Positions 1 through 8,134 of a DNA stretch of 20,926 nucleotides are shown one piece after another. The stretch comes from Bryobacterales bacterium (GTDB lineage Bacteria; Acidobacteriota; Terriglobia; Bryobacterales; Bryobacteraceae): the NCBI GenBank assembly GCA_003132865.1, contig PKYZ01000857.1, positions 1 to 20,926 of the forward strand, written 5' to 3'. Positions within the stretch are counted from its first letter, which is position 1, and each line of letters opens with the position of its first letter. A program made the position numbers and the translations under genes. The notes beneath the pieces were generated by a model. It was not told where the DNA came from. It saw only the letters and a program-made list of their open reading frames with translations, and ran no database searches.

Positions 1-21
1 CCAAGCGGCCAGAGACCTAGC

Positions 22-2415
22 ATGCTCCAGGAGCTTCGGCATGCGTTGCGGGTTTTGCGAGGAAGCCCAGGCGTTACGGCGGCCGCCCTTGCGGCGCTGG
101 CTCTCGGAATCGGCGCCAATACGGCCATTTTCAGCCTGATGGATGCAGTCGTGCTCCGTCCGCTGCCCTATCCCCACCCGGACCGTCTGATGTCCGTGTA
201 TGCCACCGAAAAGGGGCGAGGGATGAATACCTCCTGGCCCATGTTCCGCGACTGGCAGGAACAGTCACGGGTCTTCGAGCGCTTAGCCGTATACGCAGGC
301 GATTCCGCAAGTCTCACAGGCAGTGGCGAACCGTTACGGGTAAATGCCGCCCGCGTCTCGCCGGAGATGTTTTCCGTCCTTGGTGTTTCACCCTTGGTGG
401 GCGCGCTGGATTCCACCACGCGGACCGCGGTGCTCAGCTACGGGTTCTGGATGCAGCGTTTCGGCGGCGACCGCCAGGCGCTGGGCCGCACACTGATTCT
501 CGATGGCCAGCCCTACGCGCTGGCGGGCGTTCTTCCCAAGGACTTCCGCTTTCCGATTCAATACAGCATGATGGAGGAGCCGGATATCTACCTCCCGCTG
601 GCGCCCAACCCGAACCGCCGCACGCATTACCTGCGTGTTATCGGCAGGCTCAAACCCAGCATAACCGTGGGGCAGGCAAGGGCGGATATGAATCTGATCT
701 CGGCCGCCATTGAGCGGGCTTATCCTAGGCTGAATCGCGGAGAAGGGGCCACGGTCAGGCCGCTCCATGAAGATATGGTAGGCGGGACGCGCGAGACGCT
801 TTCGGCTTTCGGCGTCGCTGTGGTTTTCGTGCTTCTCATCGCCTGCGCTAATGTCTCCAATCTGCTGTTGAGCCAGGCCGTGCGACGGCAGCGGGAAATC
901 GCCATCCGCTCGGCGTTGGGCGCAAGCCGCGGGCGTCTGGTAAAGCAATTCCTGGTGGAGAGCCTGGCGCTTTCGATCCTTGGCGGAGCGCTCGGCGTTT
1001 TGCTGGCGGTCTGGGGAATGCCGCTGCTGGTAAGGACGGTCCCCGTGCACACGGCGTTCAGCACGCGCCTCGCCATGGGCGGCCTCGGGCTGAACTGGAC
1101 TGTCCTGGGCTTCGCGGCAGCGCTGTCGCTGGTGACGGCCATAGTCTTTGGCATGCTGCCCGCCTGGCGAGCCTCGCGCGCGGATCTGAGCGCCCGGTAT
1201 CTGGGCAGCCGAAGCGGGCAGGGGGAGCGGGCGCGAGGCATCCTGATTGCGGCTGAGGTGGCACTCTCGCTGGTGCTGTTGGCGGGGGCGGGGCTGCTTA
1301 TGAAGAGCTTCGCCCAGCTACTCTCCGTGGATCCCGGATTCAACACCAAAGGGCTGCTCACGATCGACATAGAACTGCCCGAAAACAAGTACGTGGAGGT
1401 TGCACAAAGGGCCGAGTTCGTGCGGAATGTGCTGGCCCGGCTCGAAAGCGTGCCGGGAGTCAGCGCCGCGGCGGCCATCAATGCCATGCCCCTGACCAAG
1501 GCGAGCGTCTGGAATTCGTTCAGCCTGCCGGGCGCTTCCGAGGAGATCGGCGAGGCGGGCTTCCGCGCCGTGACTCCCGGCTATTTCGAAGCCATGGGAA
1601 TCCCTCTCATCCGCGGGCGGCTGCTGGCGCGCGGCGATCGCGGCGTGGGCGTGATTAACCAGTCGATGGCCAGGCGCTACTGGGCGCACGAGGATCCGGT
1701 GGGCAAAGTGATTGAGACGCCGCGGATCGTGCGCGTCCGGACGCCGCAAGGATGGGACATGCGATTCATCCCGCAACAGTTTCAGATCGTGGGCATCGTG
1801 GGCGATGTTCGGCACCTGTCTCTGGCCTATGGCCCGCGGCCCGAGATGTTCCTGCTTTACTCACAAATGGCCCCCGGCGATTTCACTTTCTTGCTGCGCA
1901 GTTCCGTCGATCCGGCGGCGCTGGCGCGTGCCGCCCGGAAAGAAATCTGGGCTGTGGACCGCAATCAGCCACTGGCCGCTGTCCGCACGATGGATCAACT
2001 GATCGGCCAGGATGTAGCCAACCGCCGTTTCGTGCTACTGCTTCTGATGGTGTTCGCGGCGGTCGCGGTATCGCTCGCGGCGGCCGGCATCTTCGCCGTC
2101 ATTGCGCATTCGGTGTCGCAACGCACGCGGGAAATCGGCATCCGCATGGCGCTCGGCGCGGATGCGCCGGCAGTGATCCGCACGATGGTCTGGCAAACGC
2201 TGAAGTGGATCGGTGCGGGGCTTATTCTCGGCGCCGCCGGAGCGCTCGCGACCGGGCGGCTGCTGAGCAGTTATCTGTTTGCGGTCGAGGCGCGCGATCC
2301 GGCGGTCTTGGCCCTAGCCGTGACTGGGCTGGCAGGCCTTGCGGTATTGGCGGCGTTTATTCCAGCAAGAGGCGCGGCGCGCGTGGACCCTGCGATAACG
2401 CTGCGGTGCGAGTAA
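22..2415 (+). CDS. Orphan MacB/FtsX-type ABC transporter permease (ADOP-like, duplicated domain)
   Basis: Inner-membrane permease of 797 aa in the duplicated layout common in Acidobacteria: TM1 (about residues 18-45), a MacB-type periplasmic domain, an FtsX core with three helices (about 262-283, 309-335, 358-381), then a second helix, periplasmic domain and FtsX core ending at the C-terminus. The FtsX signature occurs twice, as REIAIRSALGASR near 291 and REIGIRMALGAD near the end. Such permeases usually have no ATPase gene beside them, and none is seen here; substrate unknown. The N-terminal motif LRHALRVLRGSPG matches the family start, so ATG 22 is likely, but the 21 bases before it have no in-frame stop and the window edge prevents proof. 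Compared with relatives as I recall them, the first periplasmic domain looks short around residues 120-140, where an acidic loop normally follows the LGV motif. It converges on the next gene with only 11 bp between stops. Confidence 0.9.
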   Translation: MLQELRHALRVLRGSPGVTAAALAALALGIGANTAIFSLMDAVVLRPLPYPHPDRLMSVYATEKGRGMNTSWPMFRDWQEQSRVFERLAVYAGDSASLTGSGEPLRVNAARVSPEMFSVLGVSPLVGALDSTTRTAVLSYGFWMQRFGGDRQALGRTLILDGQPYALAGVLPKDFRFPIQYSMMEEPDIYLPLAPNPNRRTHYLRVIGRLKPSITVGQARADMNLISAAIERAYPRLNRGEGATVRPLHEDMVGGTRETLSAFGVAVVFVLLIACANVSNLLLSQAVRRQREIAIRSALGASRGRLVKQFLVESLALSILGGALGVLLAVWGMPLLVRTVPVHTAFSTRLAMGGLGLNWTVLGFAAALSLVTAIVFGMLPAWRASRADLSARYLGSRSGQGERARGILIAAEVALSLVLLAGAGLLMKSFAQLLSVDPGFNTKGLLTIDIELPENKYVEVAQRAEFVRNVLARLESVPGVSAAAAINAMPLTKASVWNSFSLPGASEEIGEAGFRAVTPGYFEAMGIPLIRGRLLARGDRGVGVINQSMARRYWAHEDPVGKVIETPRIVRVRTPQGWDMRFIPQQFQIVGIVGDVRHLSLAYGPRPEMFLLYSQMAPGDFTFLLRSSVDPAALARAARKEIWAVDRNQPLAAVRTMDQLIGQDVANRRFVLLLLMVFAAVAVSLAAAGIFAVIAHSVSQRTREIGIRMALGADAPAVIRTMVWQTLKWIGAGLILGAAGALATGRLLSSYLFAVEARDPAVLALAVTGLAGLAVLAAFIPARGAARVDPAITLRCE

Positions 2416-2426
2416 GCCGGCCCGGC

Positions 2427-2900
2427 TCAGATCTCGTATCGGACTACGGTCGGCACTTGATTGGTGTTGACCGCCTTGATGCCGGTCACCTGTTCCAGCG
2501 CGGCGAGAAAGTCGCGATATTCGCCGCGGCTCAACTTCAAGAGCACTTGCGCGCGGGCGGTATTTCCGCTGGCGCCGGTCCAGGCGACTCCGATGTAGTG
2601 ATCCGCGCTCTCGCCGAGGTGCATCAACGGAACAACGTCGAGAACCGAGGCGCCCAGACGGCGGTGCACGTCGGTGCCGCACGAGATCCCGGTAATGTTC
2701 TTAACTGGAACGGCGATGCGGCGGCCGCCCTGCATGAAGATTACTTCATCCTTGCCCAGCGCGGCGCGGACCTTGTGGTGGTCGAGCGGCAGGCTGCCGC
2801 CCGCGTATGTTGCAGGGTACTCGGTGGCGGCTTTCTTTGCCAGGGCAGCGGGCGGAAGCAACGCTATTGAAAGGAATAGGAATGCGGGTAGGAGCTTCAT
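2427..2900 (-). CDS. Small secreted protein of unknown function
   Basis: 157 aa beginning with a clear signal peptide (MKLLPAFLFLSIALLPPAALA, cleavage near residue 21). The reading frame stays open upstream to 3023, but that extension is Cys/Arg-rich and lacks coding character, so I take the internal ATG at 2900. No Shine-Dalgarno is obvious before it. The mature part contains alternating beta-rich segments (DEVIFMQGGRRIAVPVKNITGISCG, in two halves) and a single Cys. I do not recognise the family. It probably acts in the periplasm or at the surface. It is transcribed toward the permease gene and has no operon partner. Confidence 0.7.
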   Translation of the reverse strand: MKLLPAFLFLSIALLPPAALAKKAATEYPATYAGGSLPLDHHKVRAALGKDEVIFMQGGRRIAVPVKNITGISCGTDVHRRLGASVLDVVPLMHLGESADHYIGVAWTGASGNTARAQVLLKLSRGEYRDFLAALEQVTGIKAVNTNQVPTVVRYEI

Positions 2901-3266
2901 AGATATAAGATTAACGATGCGCTTATCTGATTTGATGCGGGCGGCATGCGCGAGGTTACACGTATTTCGGAAAAATGAGCCGCTCTGTTTGGCACACCTG
3001 CTGCGAAAACGGCACACATCCAAATGACCGCCGGCTGAGCGACGGCGGCGAGTTGGCGCTGGAGAGTTCGATGAGCGCTTGGTGGCCCAGGAAACCGACT
3101 GCGACCGCCCGACAGCCTATTGCCTGCTGTGCCGAGAACGTCCTATGTTCGCACGCAGCCAAGCCCGCAGTGTGCGGCAAACGTGCTGGCCTTAGGTGCG
3201 CAGAGGCAACCGCACAACCTCGTGTAGCTGCTGCGAGGACAGAATGCCTTGCGACTATGCCTTTCG

Positions 3267-3342
3267 GTTGTATCGGGACTGCGCCGGCGCCGGATGTTAG
3301 AGAGCAGGATGGGGCTGGTCGCCGGCGCATTCCCGATACGAC
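3267..3342. repeat. Long imperfect palindrome (about 23-bp arms)
   Basis: Arm 3267-3289 is the reverse complement of 3320-3342 except for one mismatch (C3279 opposite A3329) and one G-T wobble (3269/3340). The loop is 30 nt. The inner 19 bp (3271-3289 with 3320-3338) match at 18 of 19 positions. It lies outside any gene. It could be the fold-back of a structured RNA, or the inverted ends of a very small mobile-element remnant. No run of T follows on either strand, so it is not a classic terminator. Confidence 0.75.
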
Positions 3343-3385
3343 GCATAGAACTAAACCCGGTCACCTGCCAAATCCTACCACGGCC

Positions 3386-3420
3386 CCCGCTACCCCGATA
3401 GCGGGTTCAGTCCAATGAAC
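3386..3420. repeat. Two adjoining small hairpins
   Basis: A perfect 7-bp stem (3386-3392 with 3399-3405, 6-nt loop) runs directly into a perfect 5-bp stem (3405-3409 with 3416-3420, 6-nt loop). With the palindrome at 3267-3342 and the hairpin at 3499-3536 they make a structured block between genes. Function unknown. Confidence 0.6.
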
Positions 3421-3498
3421 GATAACGCCGTTGGCCTCTTTCCGAGGATCGACGCGGGGGCTGGCACGACTGCGGAGGTCATCAGCCGGCAAAACAGG

Positions 3499-3536
3499 TC
3501 AGGCTGCCGGCTCGAGCGAGAAGCAGTGCAGCCTGA
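3499..3536. repeat. Hairpin, 9-bp perfect stem
   Basis: Bases 3499-3507 pair perfectly with 3528-3536 around a 20-nt loop. It is intergenic, about 100 bases beyond the stop of the minus-strand collagen-like gene. Confidence 0.6.
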
Positions 3537-3578
3537 ATTGGTGCGAGGTCGGACTTGTGTGGACGGCTTGATTCTGCT

Positions 3579-3612
3579 GTGGCGCAGGCCCGGCAGGAAG
3601 GGCCTGCGCCAC
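3579..3612. terminator. REP-like hairpin / probable 3' end of the collagen-like gene
   Basis: A perfect 12-bp stem (3579-3590 with 3601-3612, 10-nt loop) lies 22 bases beyond the stop codon at 3635 of the minus-strand gene. The core GCAGGCC/GGCCTGC recurs at 19873-19889. On the minus strand no T-run follows, so it may protect or define a 3' end rather than act as an intrinsic terminator. Confidence 0.55.
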
Positions 3613-3634
3613 CGCGGATTTTCGCAAGCAAACG

Positions 3635-4447
3635 CTAGTGTTTTGCAGGTGCGGGCCGCGGAGCCTGTTGCACCTTCCCCGCCGGCTTCGCCATTCTGGC
3701 GCCCGCTGCATTGACGGGGTATGAGCACAGCGACCCGTAAGCAATAGGGTGACTGTTGAACAAATCGTTGTTCGCGGTTTTGCAGATCCAGTACGCTCCG
3801 TCCCCGCTAAGACCAGATCCATTTACCACGACGTTCGCTGACGCGGGAAACGTGTCCGCGCTCCCACACGTTCCTCCGACCACCGTGCCGCCCGCGTTGC
3901 AGCCCAAATACAAGTTCGCAGCGGTATCGGGGGGTTGGCTATAAAGGAGCTGAGTCAATTGGAGGTTGGTCCCGGGTCCAGCGGGCCCTGGCGACCCCGT
4001 GGTTCCCTGCGGCCCTGCCTGTCCGGGCACTCCTTGTGGTCCTTGCGGTCCTTGTGGACCCGCTACGCCTTGGGGTCCGGTAGTGCCAAGCGTAGCGTCA
4101 AACGCGGCGAGCTGGCCGCTGGCGGTCTTCACCTGGAGCAGGAACGATCCGGCGGCTTGGTTGGCGGACAACTGTGCCACAATGTTCGTCGCAGTGAAGG
4201 TCGCTACGGACAGCGGCAGGCCATCCAGGTTCACGGTGGGCTTGGACGAACCGAAGTAGGTTCCGGTAATAGTGAGCTGCGGCGGCTGGACCGCGAAGTC
4301 GGCTGTGGCCGACACGATGGTTGGCGGGTGAGAGGTTGCATCCTGCGCGGAGGAGCGCGAGCCCGCGACGCAAAGGACGGCCAGTAAACAGGTTATGATT
4401 CGCAGTGTGGGGCGAACCGTTGCTTTTGTTCTTTCAAATCTAAACAT
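3635..4447 (-). CDS. Secreted IPT/TIG-domain protein with collagen-like Gly-X-Y repeats
   Basis: 270 aa. An N-terminal hydrophobic segment (about 16-34) acts as signal peptide or anchor. An IPT/TIG-like Ig fold covers about 41-118 (PTIVSATADFAVQPPQLTITG, seen in two halves). Residues 124-159 are 12 uninterrupted Gly-X-Y triplets, mostly GPQ, GVP and GPA, as in bacterial collagen-like surface proteins. The C-terminal part has four Cys (183, 194, 222, 241) that could form two disulfides, then a Lys/Pro/Ala tail. Start ATG 4447 is supported by an AAGGA Shine-Dalgarno seven bases upstream. It is likely displayed outside the cell as an adhesive or structural element; that role is inferred from the repeats. 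It is divergent from the ECF sigma gene across about 200 bp, so shared control is possible. A strong hairpin follows the stop. Confidence 0.85.
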   Translation of the reverse strand: MFRFERTKATVRPTLRIITCLLAVLCVAGSRSSAQDATSHPPTIVSATADFAVQPPQLTITGTYFGSSKPTVNLDGLPLSVATFTATNIVAQLSANQAAGSFLLQVKTASGQLAAFDATLGTTGPQGVAGPQGPQGPQGVPGQAGPQGTTGSPGPAGPGTNLQLTQLLYSQPPDTAANLYLGCNAGGTVVGGTCGSADTFPASANVVVNGSGLSGDGAYWICKTANNDLFNSHPIAYGSLCSYPVNAAGARMAKPAGKVQQAPRPAPAKH

Positions 4448-4495
4448 GTGAGTATCCTTTTGGTTTTGAATTTTCGATTCTTTCCGATCCGTTTG

Positions 4496-4513
4496 AGGCG
4501 CAGTGTCGCGCCT
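4496..4513. repeat. Small inverted repeat between divergent genes
   Basis: AGGCGC (4496-4501) and GCGCCT (4508-4513) are a perfect 6-bp inverted repeat with a 6-nt spacer, in the gap between the collagen-like gene and the sigma gene. It could be an operator half-site pair or chance; there is no independent support. Confidence 0.25.
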
Positions 4514-4533
4514 TCACTGGTCTATAGCGCCGC

Positions 4534-4573
4534 GGCCGGCTGAGGAGTCTCACAACGGCCGGATATTTTTTTT
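4534..4573 (+). terminator. Terminator- or attenuator-like element before the sigma gene
   Basis: GGCCG (4534-4538) pairs with CGGCC (4556-4560) around a 17-nt loop, and eight T residues (4566-4573) follow three bases later. The orientation fits the plus strand. It sits 30-80 bp upstream of the sigma coding region. The stem is short, so it may be an attenuator in a sigma leader, an end for upstream readthrough, or chance. Confidence 0.3.
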
Positions 4574-4653
4574 GGCATAATCGAGACTGAAGAGGGAAGC
4601 GACTGGAGCCCGCGCCGCGGCTAGAGCAAGGCGAGACGGAACTTCTGCGGGAC

Positions 4654-5181
4654 TTGCGCGCTGGAAGCGGCCAGGCCTTCGACCGCCTGATGACGCTCTT
4701 GTACGATCGGCTCCGTGCCATGGCGCATCGCCAGATGCTCTCCGAACGGCCGGATCACACCCTGCGCACGACCGCTCTCGTGCATGAGGCCTGCGTGCGA
4801 ATGCTGGGCGCCGACATTCCCTGGCAGGACCGAACGCACTTCCTGGCGGTAGCTTCCAAGGCGATGCGCCGGGTGCTGGTGGATTACGCGCGCAGCAGGA
4901 ACCGCGAGAAGCGCGGGCCGGAAGCCGGACGGGTTTCACTGGAAGAAGCGCTTGTGATCTCGCCGGAGCCCACCGCGGACCTGGTTCTTCTGGACGAAGC
5001 TCTCACGCGGCTTACTTCCTTGGATGCGCGGAAGGCTGAAGTCGTGGAGCTGATCTTTTTCGGAGGCCTCAGCTACGAGGAGGCCGCCCAGTGCGTTGGT
5101 GTATCGCGCGCCAGCCTGCATCGCGAGCTACGCATGGCGAAAGCGTGGCTCTATCACGAACTCTCGCCCGGCGATGCCTGA
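4654..5181 (+). CDS. ECF-type RNA polymerase sigma factor (Solibacter/kinase-associated type)
   Basis: 175 aa from the TTG at 4654. Region 2 (about residues 8-75: FDRLMTLLYDRLRAMAHRQM, then LRTTALVHEACVRML and HFLAVASKAMRRVLVDYAR) and region 4 (about 112-168: ELIFFGGLSYEEAAQCVGVS, then LHRELRMAKAWL, the helix-turn-helix) are both present, with no extra domain. Region 2.2 has Thr-Thr (39-40) where classic ECF factors carry the acidic DAED motif. The frame is open upstream to the stop at 4588, and conserved-looking residues (GETELLRDL) precede the TTG, so translation may begin earlier, perhaps at CTG 4603, which has AGAGGGA before it. No ATG or GTG is available. A Ser/Thr kinase gene follows after 23 bp, which points to control by phosphorylation. 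Confidence 0.88.
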   Translation: MRAGSGQAFDRLMTLLYDRLRAMAHRQMLSERPDHTLRTTALVHEACVRMLGADIPWQDRTHFLAVASKAMRRVLVDYARSRNREKRGPEAGRVSLEEALVISPEPTADLVLLDEALTRLTSLDARKAEVVELIFFGGLSYEEAAQCVGVSRASLHRELRMAKAWLYHELSPGDA

Positions 5182-5204
5182 ACCCGCACCAGCCACGCGA
5201 CACC

Positions 5205-7999
5205 GTGCCGCAAGCCCCGCCAGACCAGGATCGGGCCGAATTGGATTGGAGCGTCCTCGAGAAACTCTTCAATGCAGCTATGGATCGGGTACCTTCCGAG
5301 CGAACGGCGTTTCTCGCGGAGGCAAGCCCGGACGACACCGGCTTGAGAGAGGGAGTCCTTTCGCTTGTTCTGGCTTACGAACGGGCGACCGGGAAAATGG
5401 AAAATGCCGTGCGGCACTCCGCCGCCCGCGCCGCCGAAGAGCAGCAACCCGCCGCCGGCGATCGTGTCGGACCCTATCAGTTGGTGGGCCGCCTGGGCTT
5501 CGGCGGCATGGGTGCGGTGTACCTGGCAATTCGCGCCGACGATCAGTATCGAAAAGAGGTGGCTGTCAAGTTCCTGCACTTTACGGTGGCCACACCCGAG
5601 ATGCTGCAACGTTTCCGCGGAGAACGGCAGATCCTGGCAAGCCTGGAGCATCCGAATATCGCACGGCTACTGGACGGCGGCACGACCGTGTCCGGACTGC
5701 CCTACGTCGTTATGGAATATGTCGACGGGCAGCCCATCGACGAATATTGCGCCCGGCTGTCTCTGCAGCAGAAGCTCGAACTGTTCCGATCGGTATGCGC
5801 GGCGGTGCATTACGCGCACCGCAGCCTGGTGGTGCATCGGGACATCAAACCCGGGAACATTCTGGTGCGCGCGGACGGGACCCGAAACTGCTGGATTTCG
5901 GAATTGCGAAGCTCATCGGCGGCAACGCGGAGCGCATGACCGCGACCGCCCAGAGGTTGCTGACGCCGGCTTATGCCAGCCCCGAGCAAATCCGCGGCGA
6001 GGCCATCACAACTTCTGCCGACGTCTACTCTCTGGGTGTGCTGCTCTACGAACTGTTGACCGGTAGCCTGCCTTATGAGACACACGATCTGACTCCGGCG
6101 CAACTGGAACGCAAAGTTTGCGAAGACGCCGTGGAGAAGGCCAGGATCGGGAGCGGCAACCGGCAACTGGCGGGCGACCTCGATAACATCGTGGCCATGG
6201 CGATCGAAAAGGCGCCCTCCCTGCGCTACGCTTCGGCCGACCAGTTCTCCGACGACATCCGGCGTTATCTGGAGGGCTCTCCGGTCATCGCGCGCCGCCA
6301 CACGTGGCGCTACAGCGGCGCCAAGTTCCTGGAGCGTCACAAGACCGGAGTGGTGCTGGTGAGCGCGCTGGCACTGCTGCTGGTGGCTTTCAGCGCCGGC
6401 ATGGGCATCCTGGCGCGGCGCGCCACCCGCGAGCGCGAGAAGGCCGAACAAGTTACGCGGCTGCTGGTCAACGTCTTCAGCGTTTCGAATCCTTCCGAGA
6501 CGCGCGGGAACAAGTTGACTGCGCGCGAGATCCTGGACAAGGGCGCGGCCGATGTTTCGCGGGGATTGGCGGGGCAGCCGGAAATCCGATCCACGCTGCT
6601 GGAAACCATTGCCGGGGTGGATCAAAGCCTCGGACTCTATACACAGGCACGCGACCTGATGGAGCAAGTGGTAGCCACGCGCCGCCGGATTCTCGGACCC
6701 GCCGCGCCGGAGACTACCCGCGCCCTGGTCCGCCTGGCCGAACTGACCCGCCTGAAGCGAGACTATTCGACCGCGGAAAAACTCGCGCGCGAATCCCTGG
6801 AACTGCGGCGCAGGGCACCCGGCAACCACCCGGCGGAGATCGCCGAATCGCTCGATACGCTGGCGTTCATCGTGCAGCAGCGCGGAGACCTGAAGACCGC
6901 CGAGTCTCTGTTTCGCGAAGCGCTCGACATGCGGCGCAAGCTCGGAAGAGAAAGCCTGGAGACCAGCGAGACGTTGAGCAAGCTCGGCGGATTGCTGCAG
7001 GCCACCGGAGATTGGGAAGGGGCGGAGCGCGCGCTTCGGGAAACGCTGGCCATGCGGCGCAAGCTGTTGGGAGAGCCTCACGCCCTGGTGGCCATCAGCC
7101 TCGACAAACTCGGGCAGCAACGGTTTTACCGGCGTGACTTGGCGGAGGCGGAAACGCTGCTGCGGCAGGCCTTGACCATGCGGATGCAGCTTTTTGGGGA
7201 GAAGAACCCGGAAGTGGGCACGAATCTGCAGAACCTCGCCCGGGTCGTGCAGAGCAAAGGGGACTACGAACAGGCCAAACAACTCTATCGACGGGCCCTA
7301 GCGGTGGAGCGCGCGACGTTGGGCGACCAGGACATTGAAACGGCGATTGCGATGAGCGGCTTGGCGAGCCTGCTGGAATCGCAGGGCGATCTGGAGCAGG
7401 CGGAGAGTCTCTACCGCGAATCGCTGGCCATGCGGACCAAGCTGCAAGGAGAAGAAAACCCGTCCGTCGCGCGGGCCATGGGCACGTTGGGAAACCTACT
7501 GGTGACCCGAGGCAAGCTCGATGCGGCGGAACCGCTGTTGATCCGATCGCTCGACGTCCGGCGGAGCAAGCTGGGCGAGAAGCATTTCGAGACCGGGGAG
7601 GCCCTTTACTTTTTTGCACGACTGAATGCCGCAAGGGGCCGAAGCCGCGAGGCGGAGCGGCTCTACAGGGAGGCTCTGGATCTATCGCGCGGGAAATCAT
7701 CCCTATTTACGCCGGCACTGACGGACTTGGGGTTCTTCCTGGTGGACCAAAAACGTGCCGGGGAAGCCGAACCGTTCTTCCGCGAGGCTCTCGACCTGCG
7801 GCGCCGAACTGGTCCTGGATGGCAGAGTGCCTCCGCTGAAAGCGACTTGGCGGCGTGCCTGATAACGGAGCACAAGTATTCCGAGGCGCGGCCGTTGCTG
7901 GAGCGAAGCCTGCCGGAGCTGGCGCAAGCCCTTGGTGAGCACTCGCTGGAAGCGGAGGCGGCCCGGCGGCGCCTAGTCCAACTCCGCGGGCACGCCTGA
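5205..7999 (+). pseudogene. Ser/Thr protein kinase with TM helix and C-terminal TPR repeats, interrupted by a -1 frameshift
   Basis: A PknB-like kinase split over two frames. Frame A, from GTG 5205, has the Gly loop (GFGGMG, about residues 98-103), the ATP-binding Lys in EVAVK (122) and HRDIKPGN (from 211). Frame B, from about 5884, has LLDFGIAKL (DFG codons 5894-5902), the ASPEQ activation-segment motif, the rest of the kinase domain, a TM helix (bases about 6343-6411), and about nine 42-residue TPR units of the kinesin-light-chain type to the TGA at 7999. Restoring one C in the CCC at 5881-5883 joins GTPKLLDFG in one frame and gives about 931 aa. All catalytic motifs are intact otherwise, so this is either a sequence error or a recent loss. 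It probably forms a unit with the sigma gene upstream. The earlier ATG at 5174 is in frame B and would not encode the Gly loop, so I rejected it as a start. Confidence 0.88.
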
Positions 8000-8020
8000 C
8001 AGCGGCTTCTTGCATCGCAA

Positions 8021-8052
8021 GCGGGGCTGAAGCTCCCCGCAGGCTGAAGCTC
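8021..8052. repeat. REP-like hairpin with direct repeat after the kinase gene
   Basis: GCGGGG (8021-8026) pairs with CCCCGC (8035-8040) around an 8-nt loop, and the 11-mer GGCTGAAGCTC occurs at 8025-8035 and again at 8042-8052. It starts 21 bases after the kinase stop. The CTGA-type loop followed by GCAGGC resembles the tandem hairpins at 15710 and 19854. Confidence 0.5.
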
Positions 8053-8074
8053 TCCCTCCATCTCCCTTACGGGC

Positions 8075-8103
8075 TTGACACCGGTGTTCACCCGCCTTAC
8101 TGT
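8075..8103 (+). promoter_or_regulatory. Probable sigma70-type promoter for the cytochrome c gene
   Basis: A perfect -35 TTGACA (8075-8080), a 17-bp spacer and a -10 TACTGT (8098-8103) that keeps the three most conserved positions of TATAAT. Transcription would begin near 8110, about 25 bases before the proposed TTG start at 8135. Confidence 0.5.
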
Positions 8104-8134
8104 TTTGGTGGAGAGATGAGTTATCGAGCGATCC

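Larger units (their letters stand above)
2901..3634. other. 734-bp stretch without a convincing gene; hairpin-rich
   Basis: Frames of 100-147 codons exist on both strands, but all are rich in Cys, Arg, Pro and Ser, show no domain I recognise, and overlap each other, which is typical of chance frames in GC-rich DNA. What the stretch does hold is a series of strong inverted repeats (3267-3342, 3386-3405, 3405-3420, 3499-3536, 3579-3612), listed separately. It could be a long 3' untranslated region of the collagen-like gene, one or more structured RNAs, or remnants of mobile DNA. I see no tRNA, rRNA or known riboswitch in it. Confidence 0.5.

Noticed and set aside
2975..3418. 147-codon plus-strand frame and opposing minus-strand frames in the gap
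   Set aside because: Cys/Arg/Pro/Ser-rich, mutually overlapping, no domain, no ribosome-binding site; interrupted by strong palindromes.
3966..4080. Tandem GC-rich repeats that could suggest a CRISPR or satellite
   Set aside because: They are codons of the Gly-X-Y collagen-like repeat; there are no constant repeats with unique spacers.
5096..5880. Long frame continuing upstream of the kinase DFG part
   Set aside because: Before the frameshift this frame encodes Arg-rich shadow sequence; the true kinase N-lobe lies in the other frame.
5870..5910. Programmed ribosomal frameshifting in the kinase
   Set aside because: No slippery heptamer or strong downstream stem is seen, and a single missing base explains the break.
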